A DNA stretch of 9,274 bases from Roseiflexaceae bacterium UBA965 (lineage in GTDB: Bacteria; Chloroflexota; Chloroflexia; Chloroflexales; Roseiflexaceae). The position numbers were made by a program, and so were the translations under genes. The stretch covers positions 3,141 through 12,414 of the forward strand of contig DBCF01000089.1 of assembly GCA_002292925.1 (NCBI GenBank), written 5' to 3'. Below the pieces are notes generated by a model that saw nothing but the letters and a program-made list of their open reading frames with translations, made no database searches and had not been told where the DNA came from. The stretch's first letter is position 1, and each line of letters begins with the position of its first letter. Below are positions 1 to 7,619 of the stretch, one piece after another.

Positions 1-4
1 ATTG

Positions 5-44
5 CCCCCGCTGCTGGTTATATGCCGGTGGTGGGGGAGTTTTT
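5..44 (+). terminator. Intrinsic terminator of an upstream plus-strand gene outside the window
   Basis: A 13-bp stem pairs 5-17 with 25-37 around a 7-nt loop (18-24), and is followed within two bases by a run of five T (40-44). Four of the 13 pairs are G-T wobbles (10/32, 12/30, 13/29, 15/27). They hold only in the plus-strand transcript; in the minus strand they become C-A mismatches. The direction is therefore plus, and it implies a plus-strand gene ending just left of the window. It isolates clpC from upstream transcription. Confidence 0.7.
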
Positions 45-109
45 CTCTACATTTCATCATTTACCACTCCGATTTCTAATATTCCTCAAATAACCAAAAA
101 AATCATGCG

Positions 110-118
110 TGCTATACT
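110..118 (+). promoter_or_regulatory. Extended -10 promoter of clpC
   Basis: TGCTATACT is a TGn extended -10 element with a five-of-six match to TATAAT. No good -35 hexamer lies 16-18 bases upstream, as is common for extended -10 promoters. It would start transcription near 125 and give a leader of about 40 nt before the clpC ATG at 168. I see no CIRCE inverted repeat (HrcA) and no CtsR-type heptad repeat in 45-167, so the usual heat-shock repressor sites are not evident. Confidence 0.5.
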
Positions 119-155
119 ACACATAAGTCATCCCCCCAAAAAATCTGATGACGAC

Positions 156-159
156 GAGG
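156..159 (+). promoter_or_regulatory. Shine-Dalgarno site that fixes the clpC start
   Basis: GAGG lies 8 bases before the ATG at 168. The only upstream in-frame ATG, at 105, sits inside the likely promoter, before the expected transcription start, and has no such site. The 168 start also gives the [10 protein letters not shown] beginning typical of ClpC N-domains. Confidence 0.7.
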
Positions 160-167
160 TATTAACC

Positions 168-2639
168 ATGAGACTTGAACGATTTACCGAAAAAGCCCAA
201 GAAGCCTTCCACGAAGCACAAACCATAATGGGCGGTTTGCACCACACCCAGCTCGACGTGGAACATATTTTTCTGGCCTTGTTGCGCCAACGTGACGGGT
301 TGACTGGCAAAGCCTTGACCAAATTGGGCGTCGATGTCGAGCTCGTCTCACAACGGGTCGAATACGAACTCGAGAAATCCCCCAAGGTGTATGGCCAAAA
401 CATTTACGGCAACCAGGTCTATATCACGCCCCGCACGCAACGCTTGGTCAAGCGCGCCGAAGACGAAGCCCAACGCCTCAATGATCAATTCACTGGCATC
501 GAGCATATTTTGGTGGCCATCCTCAACGAGCGTGATGGCGCATCCCAACGCATTTTGAGTAGCTTCAATATCACCCAAGAGCGCTTGTATCAGGTATTGA
601 TGGAAATCCGCGGCACCCAACGCTCTGACACCCCCAATGCCGACAGCAAATACGAAGTGTTGTCGAAGTACAGCGTCGATTTGACCAAATTAGCCAGCGA
701 AGGCAAGTTGGATCCGGTGATTGGTCGCGAAACCGAAATCACCCGTGTCATCCGTATCCTCAGTCGGCGTAACAAAAACAACCCGGTGCTGGTCGGTGAA
801 ACGGGCGTCGGCAAAACTGCCATCGCCGAAGGGCTGGCACAACGCATCCACGAAAACGACGTGCCCCAACCACTCATCGGCAAGCAGGTCTTGTCGCTCG
901 ATTTGGGTGCTATGGTAGCCGGCTCCAAGTTCCGTGGTGAATTCGAAGAGCGCCTCAAAGGGGTGATGGACGAAATCCGCGCCGCCCAAGGCAAAATCAT
1001 CCTGTTCATCGATGAATTGCACACCGTGGTCGGGGCTGGCGCCGCCCAAGGCTCAATCGATGCCTCGAACATGCTCAAACCATCACTGGCCCGGGGCGAG
1101 TTGCAGGTTATCGGTGCTACCACTCTCGATGAGTACCGCAAGCACATCGAAAAAGACCCAGCACTCGAGCGCCGTTTTAGTCCGGTGTTTGTGGAAGAGC
1201 CCGACGTGCCCACCACCATCGCCATGTTGCGGGGCTTGCGCCACCGCTACGAAGAGCATCACAAGTTGGCGATTAGTGATGACGCCATCGATGCGGCAGT
1301 GCGCCTGTCGAGTCGCTTTATCACTGACCGGTTTTTGCCCGACAAAGCCATCGATTTGCTCGACGAAGCCTCGGCCAAACTGCGTATCGACATGTATTCG
1401 ATGCCCAAAGAATTGCGCACCCAAGAGCAAAAGCTCCAAGAATTGCGGTTGGCCGAAGAAGATGCCAGCCAGAAACGCGATTACGAGCGCGCCGTAGTGA
1501 TTCGCGCCGAGTTCCTCAAGCTCGAACAAGCATTCACCATCGAACGCGATGCCTGGCGCAAAACAGCCAACCTCGACGAAATTGTCGATGCCGAAGATAT
1601 TGCCCAAATCGTCTCGTCGTGGACGGGTGTACCAGTCATGCGCATGCTCGAACGCGAGCGCGAGAAGTTGGTCCACATGGAGGAGCGTTTGCAAAAACGT
1701 GTCATCGGCCAACGTGAAGCGATTGTGGCGGTGTCTGACGCCATCCGCCGCGCCCGCAGTGGCATGGCCGATCCGCGCCGACCGATTGGCAGCTTCGTGT
1801 TTGTCGGTCCCACTGGTGTCGGCAAAACCGAATTGGCCAAGGCGCTGGCAGAATTCATGTTTGACAGCGAAGATGCCATGATCCGCATCGATATGTCGGA
1901 ATTCCAAGAGCGCCACACCGTGTCGCGTTTGTTGGGTGCCCCTCCGGGATACGTGGGCTACGACGATGCCGGTCAATTGACTGAGCGCATCCGGCGCCGC
2001 CCCTACCAAGTGGTGCTGTTCGACGAAATCGAGAAAGCCCACCCCGATGTGTTTAACACGTTGTTGCAGTTACTCGACGATGGTCGCTTGACCGATGGTC
2101 AAGGCCGGACGGTTGATTTCAGCAACACCATCGTGATTATGACATCCAACATTGGCACCGAGCATGTCAAGCAACAAGGGATTGGTTTGGTCAAGGCAAT
2201 TGACAAGCATGATCAAGCGGCAGCGCAGGTACGGGTAATGGAAGCAATGAAACAGGCCTTCCGGCCCGAGTTCCTCAACCGCATCGACGACGTGATCGTC
2301 TTCCACCCCTTGACCGAAATCGAGTTGATTCAAATCGTCGACATCATTGCTGCCGATGTCCAGAAGCGCCTGCAAGAACAAGGCATTACCTTGACACTCG
2401 ACCAAGGCGCCAAATCGTGGTTGGTTACCACCGGCTTCAATCCAGCCTACGGCGCCCGGCCGTTACGCCGCACCGTGCAACGGAGCATCGAAACGCCGAT
2501 GGCACGCGAAATTCTCAATGGCGCATTCGCGAGTGGCGACTTTGTCATCGGCGAGGTTCACGAGGACGGCAAACAATTGCGCTTCAGCAAAGCCGAGCGC
2601 CTCGAAGTGCCCCAAACCCAACCAACGGCGCAAGTCTAA
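168..2639 (+). CDS. clpC: ATP-dependent Clp protease ATP-binding subunit ClpC
   Basis: This 823-residue protein is a Hsp100 AAA+ unfoldase. It forms a cytoplasmic hexamer that threads substrates into the ClpP protease. Visible in order: a double Clp N-domain (about 1-145), the first AAA+ module with Walker A GETGVGKT (210-217), Walker B with D282-E283 and arginine-finger region R335-R336, then a short coiled-coil middle domain with a UVR-like motif (about 410-465). That middle domain is the mark of ClpC rather than ClpB or ClpA. The second AAA+ module has Walker A GPTGVGKT (547-554), Walker B D619-E620 and sensor-2 GARPLRR (762-768). An IGL tripeptide at 672-674 matches the loop that docks on ClpP, so a protease partner is expected, though clpP is not in view. 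Length is normal for the family. The gene has its own promoter and terminator and appears monocistronic. No mcsA, mcsB or ctsR lies beside it, unlike in Bacillus. Confidence 0.97.
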   Translation: MRLERFTEKAQEAFHEAQTIMGGLHHTQLDVEHIFLALLRQRDGLTGKALTKLGVDVELVSQRVEYELEKSPKVYGQNIYGNQVYITPRTQRLVKRAEDEAQRLNDQFTGIEHILVAILNERDGASQRILSSFNITQERLYQVLMEIRGTQRSDTPNADSKYEVLSKYSVDLTKLASEGKLDPVIGRETEITRVIRILSRRNKNNPVLVGETGVGKTAIAEGLAQRIHENDVPQPLIGKQVLSLDLGAMVAGSKFRGEFEERLKGVMDEIRAAQGKIILFIDELHTVVGAGAAQGSIDASNMLKPSLARGELQVIGATTLDEYRKHIEKDPALERRFSPVFVEEPDVPTTIAMLRGLRHRYEEHHKLAISDDAIDAAVRLSSRFITDRFLPDKAIDLLDEASAKLRIDMYSMPKELRTQEQKLQELRLAEEDASQKRDYERAVVIRAEFLKLEQAFTIERDAWRKTANLDEIVDAEDIAQIVSSWTGVPVMRMLEREREKLVHMEERLQKRVIGQREAIVAVSDAIRRARSGMADPRRPIGSFVFVGPTGVGKTELAKALAEFMFDSEDAMIRIDMSEFQERHTVSRLLGAPPGYVGYDDAGQLTERIRRRPYQVVLFDEIEKAHPDVFNTLLQLLDDGRLTDGQGRTVDFSNTIVIMTSNIGTEHVKQQGIGLVKAIDKHDQAAAQVRVMEAMKQAFRPEFLNRIDDVIVFHPLTEIELIQIVDIIAADVQKRLQEQGITLTLDQGAKSWLVTTGFNPAYGARPLRRTVQRSIETPMAREILNGAFASGDFVIGEVHEDGKQLRFSKAERLEVPQTQPTAQV

Positions 2640-2652
2640 CTGACCGCACAAC

Positions 2653-2691
2653 ACACCCCCCGTCGCAGTTTTTGCGACGGGGGGTGTTTTT
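2653..2691 (+). terminator. Intrinsic terminator of clpC
   Basis: A perfect 15-bp G+C-rich stem pairs 2653-2667 with 2673-2687 around a 5-nt loop, running into five T (2687-2691). It begins 14 bases after the clpC stop. On the minus strand the hairpin is not followed by a T run, so it is a plus-strand terminator. It lies in the 65-nt gap between the converging clpC and serA genes, and no separate serA terminator is visible. Confidence 0.92.
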
Positions 2692-2704
2692 ACACAACGT
2701 GAAT

Positions 2705-4279
2705 TTATAATTCCAAGGCCACGGCACGTTCGATATGCGATTCGGCCATCAATTGCGCCACCACACTATCAGGAATAAGGTCGTCACAGGTCAGCACCAT
2801 CAGCGATTGCTCGCGGGGGGCAAGGCGCCCCACTTGCATGCTGGAAATGTTGACGTCGACGGTGCCCAGCAACGTGCCCACCCGACCGACCATACCCGGT
2901 CGGTCACGATGGTAGGTAAACAACAGTGAACCGACGGGCTCGAAGGTGACCCAATAGCCGTCGAGTTCCACCACGTAAGGGCGATCGCGCAACACCGTCC
3001 CGCTAAAAACATGCACGCCGCTGGCTGTATGGGCTTGGAGCTCGAGCATCCCGGCGTAGTTTTCGACTTCGGGCACGGTACGTTCGCCAAAGCGCACGCC
3101 CCGTTCTTTGGCGATGATGGGCGCATTGACCGCGGTGATGCGCTGTTCGCTGACGCCAGCCAGCAAGCCTTGCAACAACGCTACCCGCAACGGGGCGGTG
3201 TTGGTGTTGGCCAGCTCGCCGGCATAGACAAATTCGTAGCGCTGGATGGGCTCATCGGCCAGACCCAAGCACAATTTGCCGAGGCTACGAGCCAAGCTGG
3301 CATATGGCGTGAGGAAATTGACTTCTTCGGGGGCGATATAGGGTGAGTTTACCGCATAGCGGGGCGATTCACCGTTGAGGGCATCGAGCACGCCATCGGC
3401 CACGTCGACACCGGTCGAGGCTTGGGCTTCGACCGTCGAGGCGCCCAAATGGGGGATGGTGATTACTTTGGGATTGTCGAGGAGTGGCGAATTCACCGGT
3501 GGCTCTTGTTCATAGGCGTCGAGAGCTGCCCCACCCAGTCGGTTATTGGCCAAGGCCTCAGCCAAGGCGGTTTCGTCAATCACGCCACCCCGGGCGGCGT
3601 TGATGAGGTAAGCGGTGGGTTTCATCATGGCGAGGCGGGTGGCATTGAGCAAGTGGCGGGTGGCATCGATTAACGGCACATGCAACGACACAAAATCACT
3701 ACGTTGCAAGACGTCGTCTAAGGTGCACAAGGTGACACCCAGTTGTAGGGCACGCTCTGTCGACACCACCGGATCATAGGCGATGACGTCCATTTCGAGG
3801 GCGCGGGCTCGGCGGGACACTTCGGCACCGATACGACCGAATCCGACCAGACCGAGGGTTTTGCCCCGTACTTCGTGACCCATAAACTTGGCACGGCTCC
3901 AGCCCCCTTGGGCCACATGTTGGTGGGCTTGGGGGAGGTGACGAGCCAACGCCAAAATCAAGCCAATGGCCAGTTCGGCCACGGCGACGCTATTTGAGGC
4001 GGGAGCATTAACCACAACGATGCCGAGTCGGGTGGCGCTTTCGACGTCAATGTTGTCGACACCGGTACCGGCGCGACCAACCACCCGTAATTTGCTTCCG
4101 AGCGCCAGCAATTCGGCATCGACTTTGGTGGCACTCCGCACTATAAGCGCATCATAATCAGCAATAATCGCCAACAATTCGGGGCGCTTGATGGTCGGTT
4201 TGACATCAACTTGGGCCGAATTCACCAACCGGGCCAGACCTTCTTCGGCAATCGGTTCTGCAACCAAAATACGAAACAT
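2705..4279 (-). CDS. serA: D-3-phosphoglycerate dehydrogenase, long ACT-domain form
   Basis: This enzyme oxidises 3-phosphoglycerate to 3-phosphohydroxypyruvate with NAD, the first step of serine synthesis. The 524 residues match the long class (about 525 in Mycobacterium and Bacillus). Seen: substrate-binding segments RSATKV (48-53) and RAGTGVDNID (69-78), Rossmann motif GFGRIG (146-151) with an acidic D169 at the end of the second strand (NAD preference), catalytic R230 (NAARGG), E259 (EQEP) and H277 (PHLGAST). An intervening domain follows (about 315-445), then a C-terminal ACT domain (about 452-524, RDRPGMVGRVGTLLG), which in this family senses L-serine. The ATG at 4277-4279 is chosen because GGGAG (4287-4291) precedes it by 7 bases and it yields the canonical MFRILVAEPI start. 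A longer in-frame reading to 4387 would run through a terminator hairpin and into the M23 gene. Confidence 0.95.
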   Translation of the reverse strand: MFRILVAEPIAEEGLARLVNSAQVDVKPTIKRPELLAIIADYDALIVRSATKVDAELLALGSKLRVVGRAGTGVDNIDVESATRLGIVVVNAPASNSVAVAELAIGLILALARHLPQAHQHVAQGGWSRAKFMGHEVRGKTLGLVGFGRIGAEVSRRARALEMDVIAYDPVVSTERALQLGVTLCTLDDVLQRSDFVSLHVPLIDATRHLLNATRLAMMKPTAYLINAARGGVIDETALAEALANNRLGGAALDAYEQEPPVNSPLLDNPKVITIPHLGASTVEAQASTGVDVADGVLDALNGESPRYAVNSPYIAPEEVNFLTPYASLARSLGKLCLGLADEPIQRYEFVYAGELANTNTAPLRVALLQGLLAGVSEQRITAVNAPIIAKERGVRFGERTVPEVENYAGMLELQAHTASGVHVFSGTVLRDRPYVVELDGYWVTFEPVGSLLFTYHRDRPGMVGRVGTLLGTVDVNISSMQVGRLAPREQSLMVLTCDDLIPDSVVAQLMAESHIERAVALEL

Positions 4280-4286
4280 ACCGTGA

Positions 4287-4291
4287 CTCCC
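4287..4291 (-). promoter_or_regulatory. Shine-Dalgarno site of serA
   Basis: The minus-strand GGGAG lies 7 bases before the ATG at 4279. It settles the start and sits only four bases beyond the T run of the preceding terminator hairpin. Confidence 0.7.
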
Positions 4292-4295
4292 AATT

Positions 4296-4321
4296 AAAAA
4301 AGCGGAACCATACGGTTCCGC
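4296..4321 (-). terminator. Intrinsic terminator in front of serA (operon end or attenuator)
   Basis: On the minus strand a perfect 8-bp stem (4314-4321 with 4302-4309, GCGGAACC/GGTTCCGC, 4-nt loop) runs directly into six T (4301-4296). The plus strand has no matching T run, so it acts on minus-strand transcripts. It lies 25 bases after the M23 stop codon and four bases before the serA Shine-Dalgarno site. It may end the upstream operon. If serA is transcribed from the -10 element at 4341-4349, it would instead be a leader terminator. The sequence alone cannot decide between the two. Confidence 0.8.
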
Positions 4322-4340
4322 CTCATTGCGAACTAGGGGT

Positions 4341-4349
4341 ATTGTATCA
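4341..4349 (-). promoter_or_regulatory. Candidate extended -10 promoter of serA
   Basis: The minus-strand reading TGATACAAT is a TGn extended -10 element with a five-of-six match. Its TGA is the stop codon of the M23 gene. The hexamer at -35 spacing (TCTCCA, 4364-4369) is weak. Transcription would start near 4334, giving a leader of about 55 nt that contains the terminator hairpin. Confidence 0.4.
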
Positions 4350-5303
4350 CCAACATTCAAGGATGGAGAGGGGATTGATGTTGACATCGTGTTGGTAGAC
4401 TTCGTAGTGCAAATGGGGACCGCTCGAATAGCCAGTAGTGCCCACCCAACCGATAATCATGCCTGGTTCGACTTGTTGGCCACTGACAATATTGAGCTTG
4501 CTGAGGTGGGCATAAGCCGTCGCCCAGCCGTTGATTTCGTCGCTGATACGCACATAATTGCCTGCCAACCAGTTGTTGGGGACGACCCGGGCAATTCCTG
4601 AATGCAATGCCACAATCGGCGCGCCGAGCGTGTCACTAGGGTCGGCATAGCCGTCGCCATTCCCATCAACAGCCAAGTCAACCGCCCCCCAAATCGCGGC
4701 AGGAGCATGGGTGCCAACGCCATAGCCTTGGGTCATCACCACATTGCCTGTTTGCGGGCGGACGGGGCAGCCAAATGGGGCGCCAGGTAAGCCACGTTTT
4801 GAGGCAATGGCGGCTAACGGGCGGCTATCAGGAGTATCGACTGCAGGCTGAGCGGCAGGTGCATCATCAGCGGCAATGATTTTCTGCGAAATAGCCGGAC
4901 TCAACGCTAACTGCACCAAGTGTTGGCGCAACTGATTGCTGGCGCCATCGGGCGAATCGGCCAATTGGGCAATTACGTGCGTTTCGGCGAGGACGCGGGT
5001 GGCGGGCATACTCATCACCAACATCGAGCCACCCAGCATGACCACTGCCGAGGCGATGATAAAAATCGTCCCCAGCCCCAGCATCCACCAATACGGTGCT
5101 GCTTTGTTGGCTTTGGGTAAACGGATGAGTTGCTTGACAGTCACTTCATACAGTTTACTGAGTTGCACGAGTTGGCTGGCATCGAGGGGGCGCAAACCGT
5201 GCTCGGCCGCAGCAATATCACGCACCGGAATACCAGTGCGTGTCGCCACATCGACCATTGATAAGCCACTTTTTTGGCGTAATTGTTGTAACGTGTTTTC
5301 CAT
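4347..5303 (-). CDS. Membrane-anchored HTH-M23 (LytM-like) peptidase-family protein
   Basis: This 318-residue protein has three parts. An N-terminal helix-turn-helix of the XRE type (about 3-60) is followed by one membrane segment (about 71-98, YWWMLGLGTIFIIASAVVML) and an outer segment ending in an M23 domain (about 180-315). Topology is likely N-inside, C-outside, like RodZ with a peptidase added. M23 enzymes are zinc endopeptidases that cut peptidoglycan cross-bridges. Kept here are D209 of the HxxxD motif, H266 (YAHLS) and the HLH pair H297/H299 in GPHLHYEV. The first zinc His of HxxxD is a Trp (W205); H199 lies nearby. An EF-hand-like loop occupies 213-224. C179 and C317 could form a disulfide. 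It may be an active enzyme of a divergent subfamily or a non-catalytic scaffold. The start at 5303 is favoured by GGAG six bases upstream; ATGs at 5306 and 5315 are alternatives. Confidence 0.85.
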   Translation of the reverse strand: MENTLQQLRQKSGLSMVDVATRTGIPVRDIAAAEHGLRPLDASQLVQLSKLYEVTVKQLIRLPKANKAAPYWWMLGLGTIFIIASAVVMLGGSMLVMSMPATRVLAETHVIAQLADSPDGASNQLRQHLVQLALSPAISQKIIAADDAPAAQPAVDTPDSRPLAAIASKRGLPGAPFGCPVRPQTGNVVMTQGYGVGTHAPAAIWGAVDLAVDGNGDGYADPSDTLGAPIVALHSGIARVVPNNWLAGNYVRISDEINGWATAYAHLSKLNIVSGQQVEPGMIIGWVGTTGYSSGPHLHYEVYQHDVNINPLSILECW

Positions 5304-5309
5304 CATTCG

Positions 5310-5313
5310 CTCC
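5310..5313 (-). promoter_or_regulatory. Shine-Dalgarno site choosing the M23 gene start
   Basis: The minus-strand GGAG is six bases from the ATG at 5303, three from the ATG at 5306, and lies downstream of the ATG at 5315. Spacing therefore favours 5303. Confidence 0.5.
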
Positions 5314-5322
5314 ATTGGCATC

Positions 5323-5331
5323 ACTGTACCA
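5323..5331 (-). promoter_or_regulatory. Weak candidate promoter for the M23 gene
   Basis: The minus-strand TGGTACAGT is a TGn extended -10 with four of six matches, and TCGTCA, also four of six, lies 17 bases upstream. It falls in the 58-nt gap after the lipoprotein gene and would give a very short leader. It is weak and could be chance; read-through from the upstream operon is equally possible. Confidence 0.25.
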
Positions 5332-5361
5332 CAGCATGGATGAATTGACGAGTGGCCAAGA

Positions 5362-6666
5362 TTACGGCACGATGAGACATTTGCGCAGACCGTTATTGAT
5401 GGCATCAATCCCGTTTTGTGGTGATATATCACGGAGCAACACCAACGGCAACACCGCCTCGTAGGCATCCCAGCGACAAATCGTGACATCATCATAAAAT
5501 TGGGGCGTCATGCTGTCGATTTGAGGCGCCAATACCGCAAAAAGTGGATCCTCAAGCAGTGCGCCACTACTTGCCACCCCCCGATTGAGGGGTACCCACC
5601 GCATGGTGCGCACCAACTCGGTTTGGGCGGGCACGGCTTGGAGTGCCTGGATGAGTTGGATGACTTGAGCTTGGCGCTCGGCGGGCAGCGCTTGGGGGAT
5701 AATCGCATACACCACATCGACTGGGGGCCGCAGGCGTTGGCCGGTGGCACTATAGAGCGGTGCCGGGGCATACATGACGGTTAATTGGTCAGGGTTTCGC
5801 TCATAGCGCCGGATGGCCGCATCGCCGTCGATGGTAAAGGGCACCCGCCAATTGACAAAATCGGTGGTCGCTTCAACGTAGGTGGTGGCCTCACGCGGAC
5901 CCAAACTGCGTAAATCGACCAACGATTGCAAGGCGGTCAACCCCAGATCATCGGGCAACACCGAACCGGTATCGGTGAGTACGGCCGTTGCCCCGAGTTG
6001 GTCGAGATACATCTGGAACCAGCGCCCATCGGCCCACGAAAAAGCCATTTTGTAGCGCACCCGCCCAGTGATGAGATTGTTGATGCCCATCACCTCAGCG
6101 GTACTATCGGGGATGGCCGCCAGCAAGTCACTGTTGGCAATGCTGACGAGATAATTCCGGGCGGCAATGGGCATGGCCATGTAGTTGACGTTGTTGGCGA
6201 TGGCACGGTCATACATGGGGTAATGATCTACCCCAATCGCCGGCGCATTGGCGGCCACCACGCCCAAACGGATGAGTTGTTGTAGGTCGTATTCGTTGCC
6301 AATCCAGACATCGACGCTGTCGGTGGCGGTACTTGCCAAGGCGTAGGTGCCGTCAGGCGAGCGGGCATCGACGGTAATCGGCAATTGTTGCAGCGCCGCC
6401 GTCTGTGTCAGCACGTCAATCAGCGGTTGTGGTGAATTGTTGTCGGATTGGATGACCCGCACTTGCAATGTGGCAGGCAGTGGCGCGACCGTGGCCGTTG
6501 GTGGTGGGGCAATGGTAGCGGTCGCGGGAATCGCGGTCGCGACAATCGGCGCGGTGGCCGGCGGGGTCGGCGTGGCCGGCGCTTGTCCCACCGAAAGCCC
6601 ACTACAACTCGCTAGCACACAAAGCAATAACAACAATCCCACCCGGCGCCGTAATTCAGACAACAT
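5362..6666 (-). CDS. Extracellular solute-binding lipoprotein, MalE-like fold
   Basis: This 434-residue protein starts with a basic N-terminus, a hydrophobic stretch (10-18) and a lipobox LASC with the lipidated Cys at 21. A Pro/Ala/Thr-rich tether (about 29-66) follows, then a globular domain to the end. The domain resembles family 1 solute-binding proteins of sugar ABC transporters. The cues are a hinge-like segment with PIAARNYLVSI (166-176), FSWADGRWFQMYLDQLGA (209-226), a TIDGDAAIRRY element (278-288) and VVYAIIPQALP (318-328). Similarity is at the pattern level only, and the ligand is unknown. No permease or ATPase gene of a transporter is in view. The ATG is preceded by GAGGA at 6 bases and lies 2 nt after the kinase stop codon, so translation is probably coupled. 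It could serve transport or sensing. Confidence 0.75.
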   Translation of the reverse strand: MLSELRRRVGLLLLLCVLASCSGLSVGQAPATPTPPATAPIVATAIPATATIAPPPTATVAPLPATLQVRVIQSDNNSPQPLIDVLTQTAALQQLPITVDARSPDGTYALASTATDSVDVWIGNEYDLQQLIRLGVVAANAPAIGVDHYPMYDRAIANNVNYMAMPIAARNYLVSIANSDLLAAIPDSTAEVMGINNLITGRVRYKMAFSWADGRWFQMYLDQLGATAVLTDTGSVLPDDLGLTALQSLVDLRSLGPREATTYVEATTDFVNWRVPFTIDGDAAIRRYERNPDQLTVMYAPAPLYSATGQRLRPPVDVVYAIIPQALPAERQAQVIQLIQALQAVPAQTELVRTMRWVPLNRGVASSGALLEDPLFAVLAPQIDSMTPQFYDDVTICRWDAYEAVLPLVLLRDISPQNGIDAINNGLRKCLIVP

Positions 6667-6668
6667 GA

Positions 6669-7619
6669 TTATTCCTCATTGGTCAAGGCACGCCGCACGA
6701 GGGCGGCAGCGCGGGGTTGTACGGCGTCACATGCCAATAACACGGCACCGACGACAGGCTCACACCCTAACAACACGGGGGTGGCGCTAGGCGATACGTG
6801 GCGCAATGCCTGTGTAAATGCAACAAACAAGGCCGCCGCCGCCCCACCAGCAATCACCACCGTATGGGGTTGCCCCGTCAAATCGAGTTGGCGGGCCACG
6901 GCACCGGCATTATCAGCGAGGAGCTGGGCGGCCGTATCGACAATCGTCATGGCGGCAGCATCACCGGCGGCAGCGGCCTGGGTGACCTGTGGGGCAAAGG
7001 TCGCTGGGTCACGTACAATCAAGCCCCGCGACAATCCTTCGGCGAGGGTGGGGATGTCGGTTACCCCGCCCCAGTCACACAGCAATGCAGTCAAAAGCGT
7101 GGGGGCGCGCCGGCCATAATGGGCTTCTGCCGCCATACTCATGGCGGCAATGGTTAGACTCTGGGCGCCAGCGAAATCGGCCCAGTCGCTGCCCAAGCCA
7201 AAGGTACGGTAGCGCCGGCCATCAACGGCCACCCCCGCCACAGTACTACCGGTACCAGCAATTACCCCTACCCCAAATGAGTCATGGCTACCAGCGCGCA
7301 ACGGCAAAAAGGCATCGTTGACCGTAATCAGCGTGGCGCGGGGGGTCAGTGGTGCGAGCAACGGCCGCAAGCGAGCTTCGTCTGACGGCCAATCGAGGCC
7401 TGCCAAGCCCCACGCCACGGCACCCACGTCATCGGAGTGAGTGTTGGCGTGGGACAGCAAATCGCTGATGATGGTGGCATACAGTTGGGCGGCAGCGGCG
7501 AGGCCGATGCCTTCCCAATTGCCGGCACCCGCGTGGACGCGGGCCAGTACGCGCCCTTGCAAATCAACGGCAAGGGCGGTTGTTTTTGTACCACCAACAT
7601 CAACACCAATCAGAATCAT
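6669..7619 (-). CDS. BadF/BadG/BcrA/BcrD-family sugar kinase, N-acetylglucosamine-kinase-like
   Basis: This 316-residue cytoplasmic protein belongs to the ASKHA ATPase fold. Visible are the phosphate-1 loop GVDVGGTKTT (5-14), the N101-D102 pair at the position of the catalytic Asp, the phosphate-2 loop AGTGST (121-126) and the adenosine motif AGGAAA (257-262). The family includes GlcNAc and MurNAc kinases as well as CoA-ester dehydratase activators. The activators carry a cysteine-ligated iron-sulphur cluster; here no suitable cysteine pair is evident, so a sugar kinase is preferred. The loop that reads GDEGS in human NAGK reads ADFAG here (147-151), keeping only the Asp (D148), so the substrate may differ. 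Its ATG directly abuts the TAA of the preceding dehydrogenase, with AAGG (7627-7630) seven bases upstream inside that gene. Co-translation with its neighbours is likely. Confidence 0.82.
   Translation of the reverse strand: MILIGVDVGGTKTTALAVDLQGRVLARVHAGAGNWEGIGLAAAAQLYATIISDLLSHANTHSDDVGAVAWGLAGLDWPSDEARLRPLLAPLTPRATLITVNDAFLPLRAGSHDSFGVGVIAGTGSTVAGVAVDGRRYRTFGLGSDWADFAGAQSLTIAAMSMAAEAHYGRRAPTLLTALLCDWGGVTDIPTLAEGLSRGLIVRDPATFAPQVTQAAAAGDAAAMTIVDTAAQLLADNAGAVARQLDLTGQPHTVVIAGGAAAALFVAFTQALRHVSPSATPVLLGCEPVVGAVLLACDAVQPRAAALVRRALTNEE

Noticed and set aside
105..167. An N-terminal extension of ClpC by 21 residues
   Set aside because: The ATG at 105 lies within the likely promoter and has no ribosome binding site; the extra residues are not part of the ClpC N-domain.
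1083..2042. A long open frame (319 codons) on the minus strand opposite clpC
   Set aside because: It is fully antisense to a confidently identified gene, the translation is His/Gly/Asp-rich without family motifs, and the openness follows from the codon bias of clpC.
2640..2704. Bidirectional terminator serving both clpC and serA
   Set aside because: The stem is perfect in both directions, but on the minus strand it is not followed by a T run, so only the clpC direction is supported.
4294..4326. A 10-codon leader peptide (MRRNRMVPLF) spanning the serA leader hairpin, with its stop at the end of the T run
   Set aside because: It has no serine codons, no Shine-Dalgarno site and uses the hairpin bases themselves; a chance reading is more likely than a classical attenuation peptide.
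4280..4387. A 36-residue N-terminal extension of SerA
   Set aside because: It would translate through the terminator hairpin and overlap the 3' end of the M23 gene; the family start MFRILVAEP has its own Shine-Dalgarno site.
5304..5495. A 64-residue N-terminal extension of the M23 protein
   Set aside because: Most of it lies out of frame over the end of the lipoprotein gene and has a Cys/Arg-rich composition typical of a shadow reading; the GGAG site supports the ATG at 5303.
6470..6600. Repetitive G+C-rich stretch resembling a DNA tandem repeat
   Set aside because: It encodes the Pro/Ala/Thr tether after the lipobox; the repetition is protein-level low complexity with no exact repeat unit.
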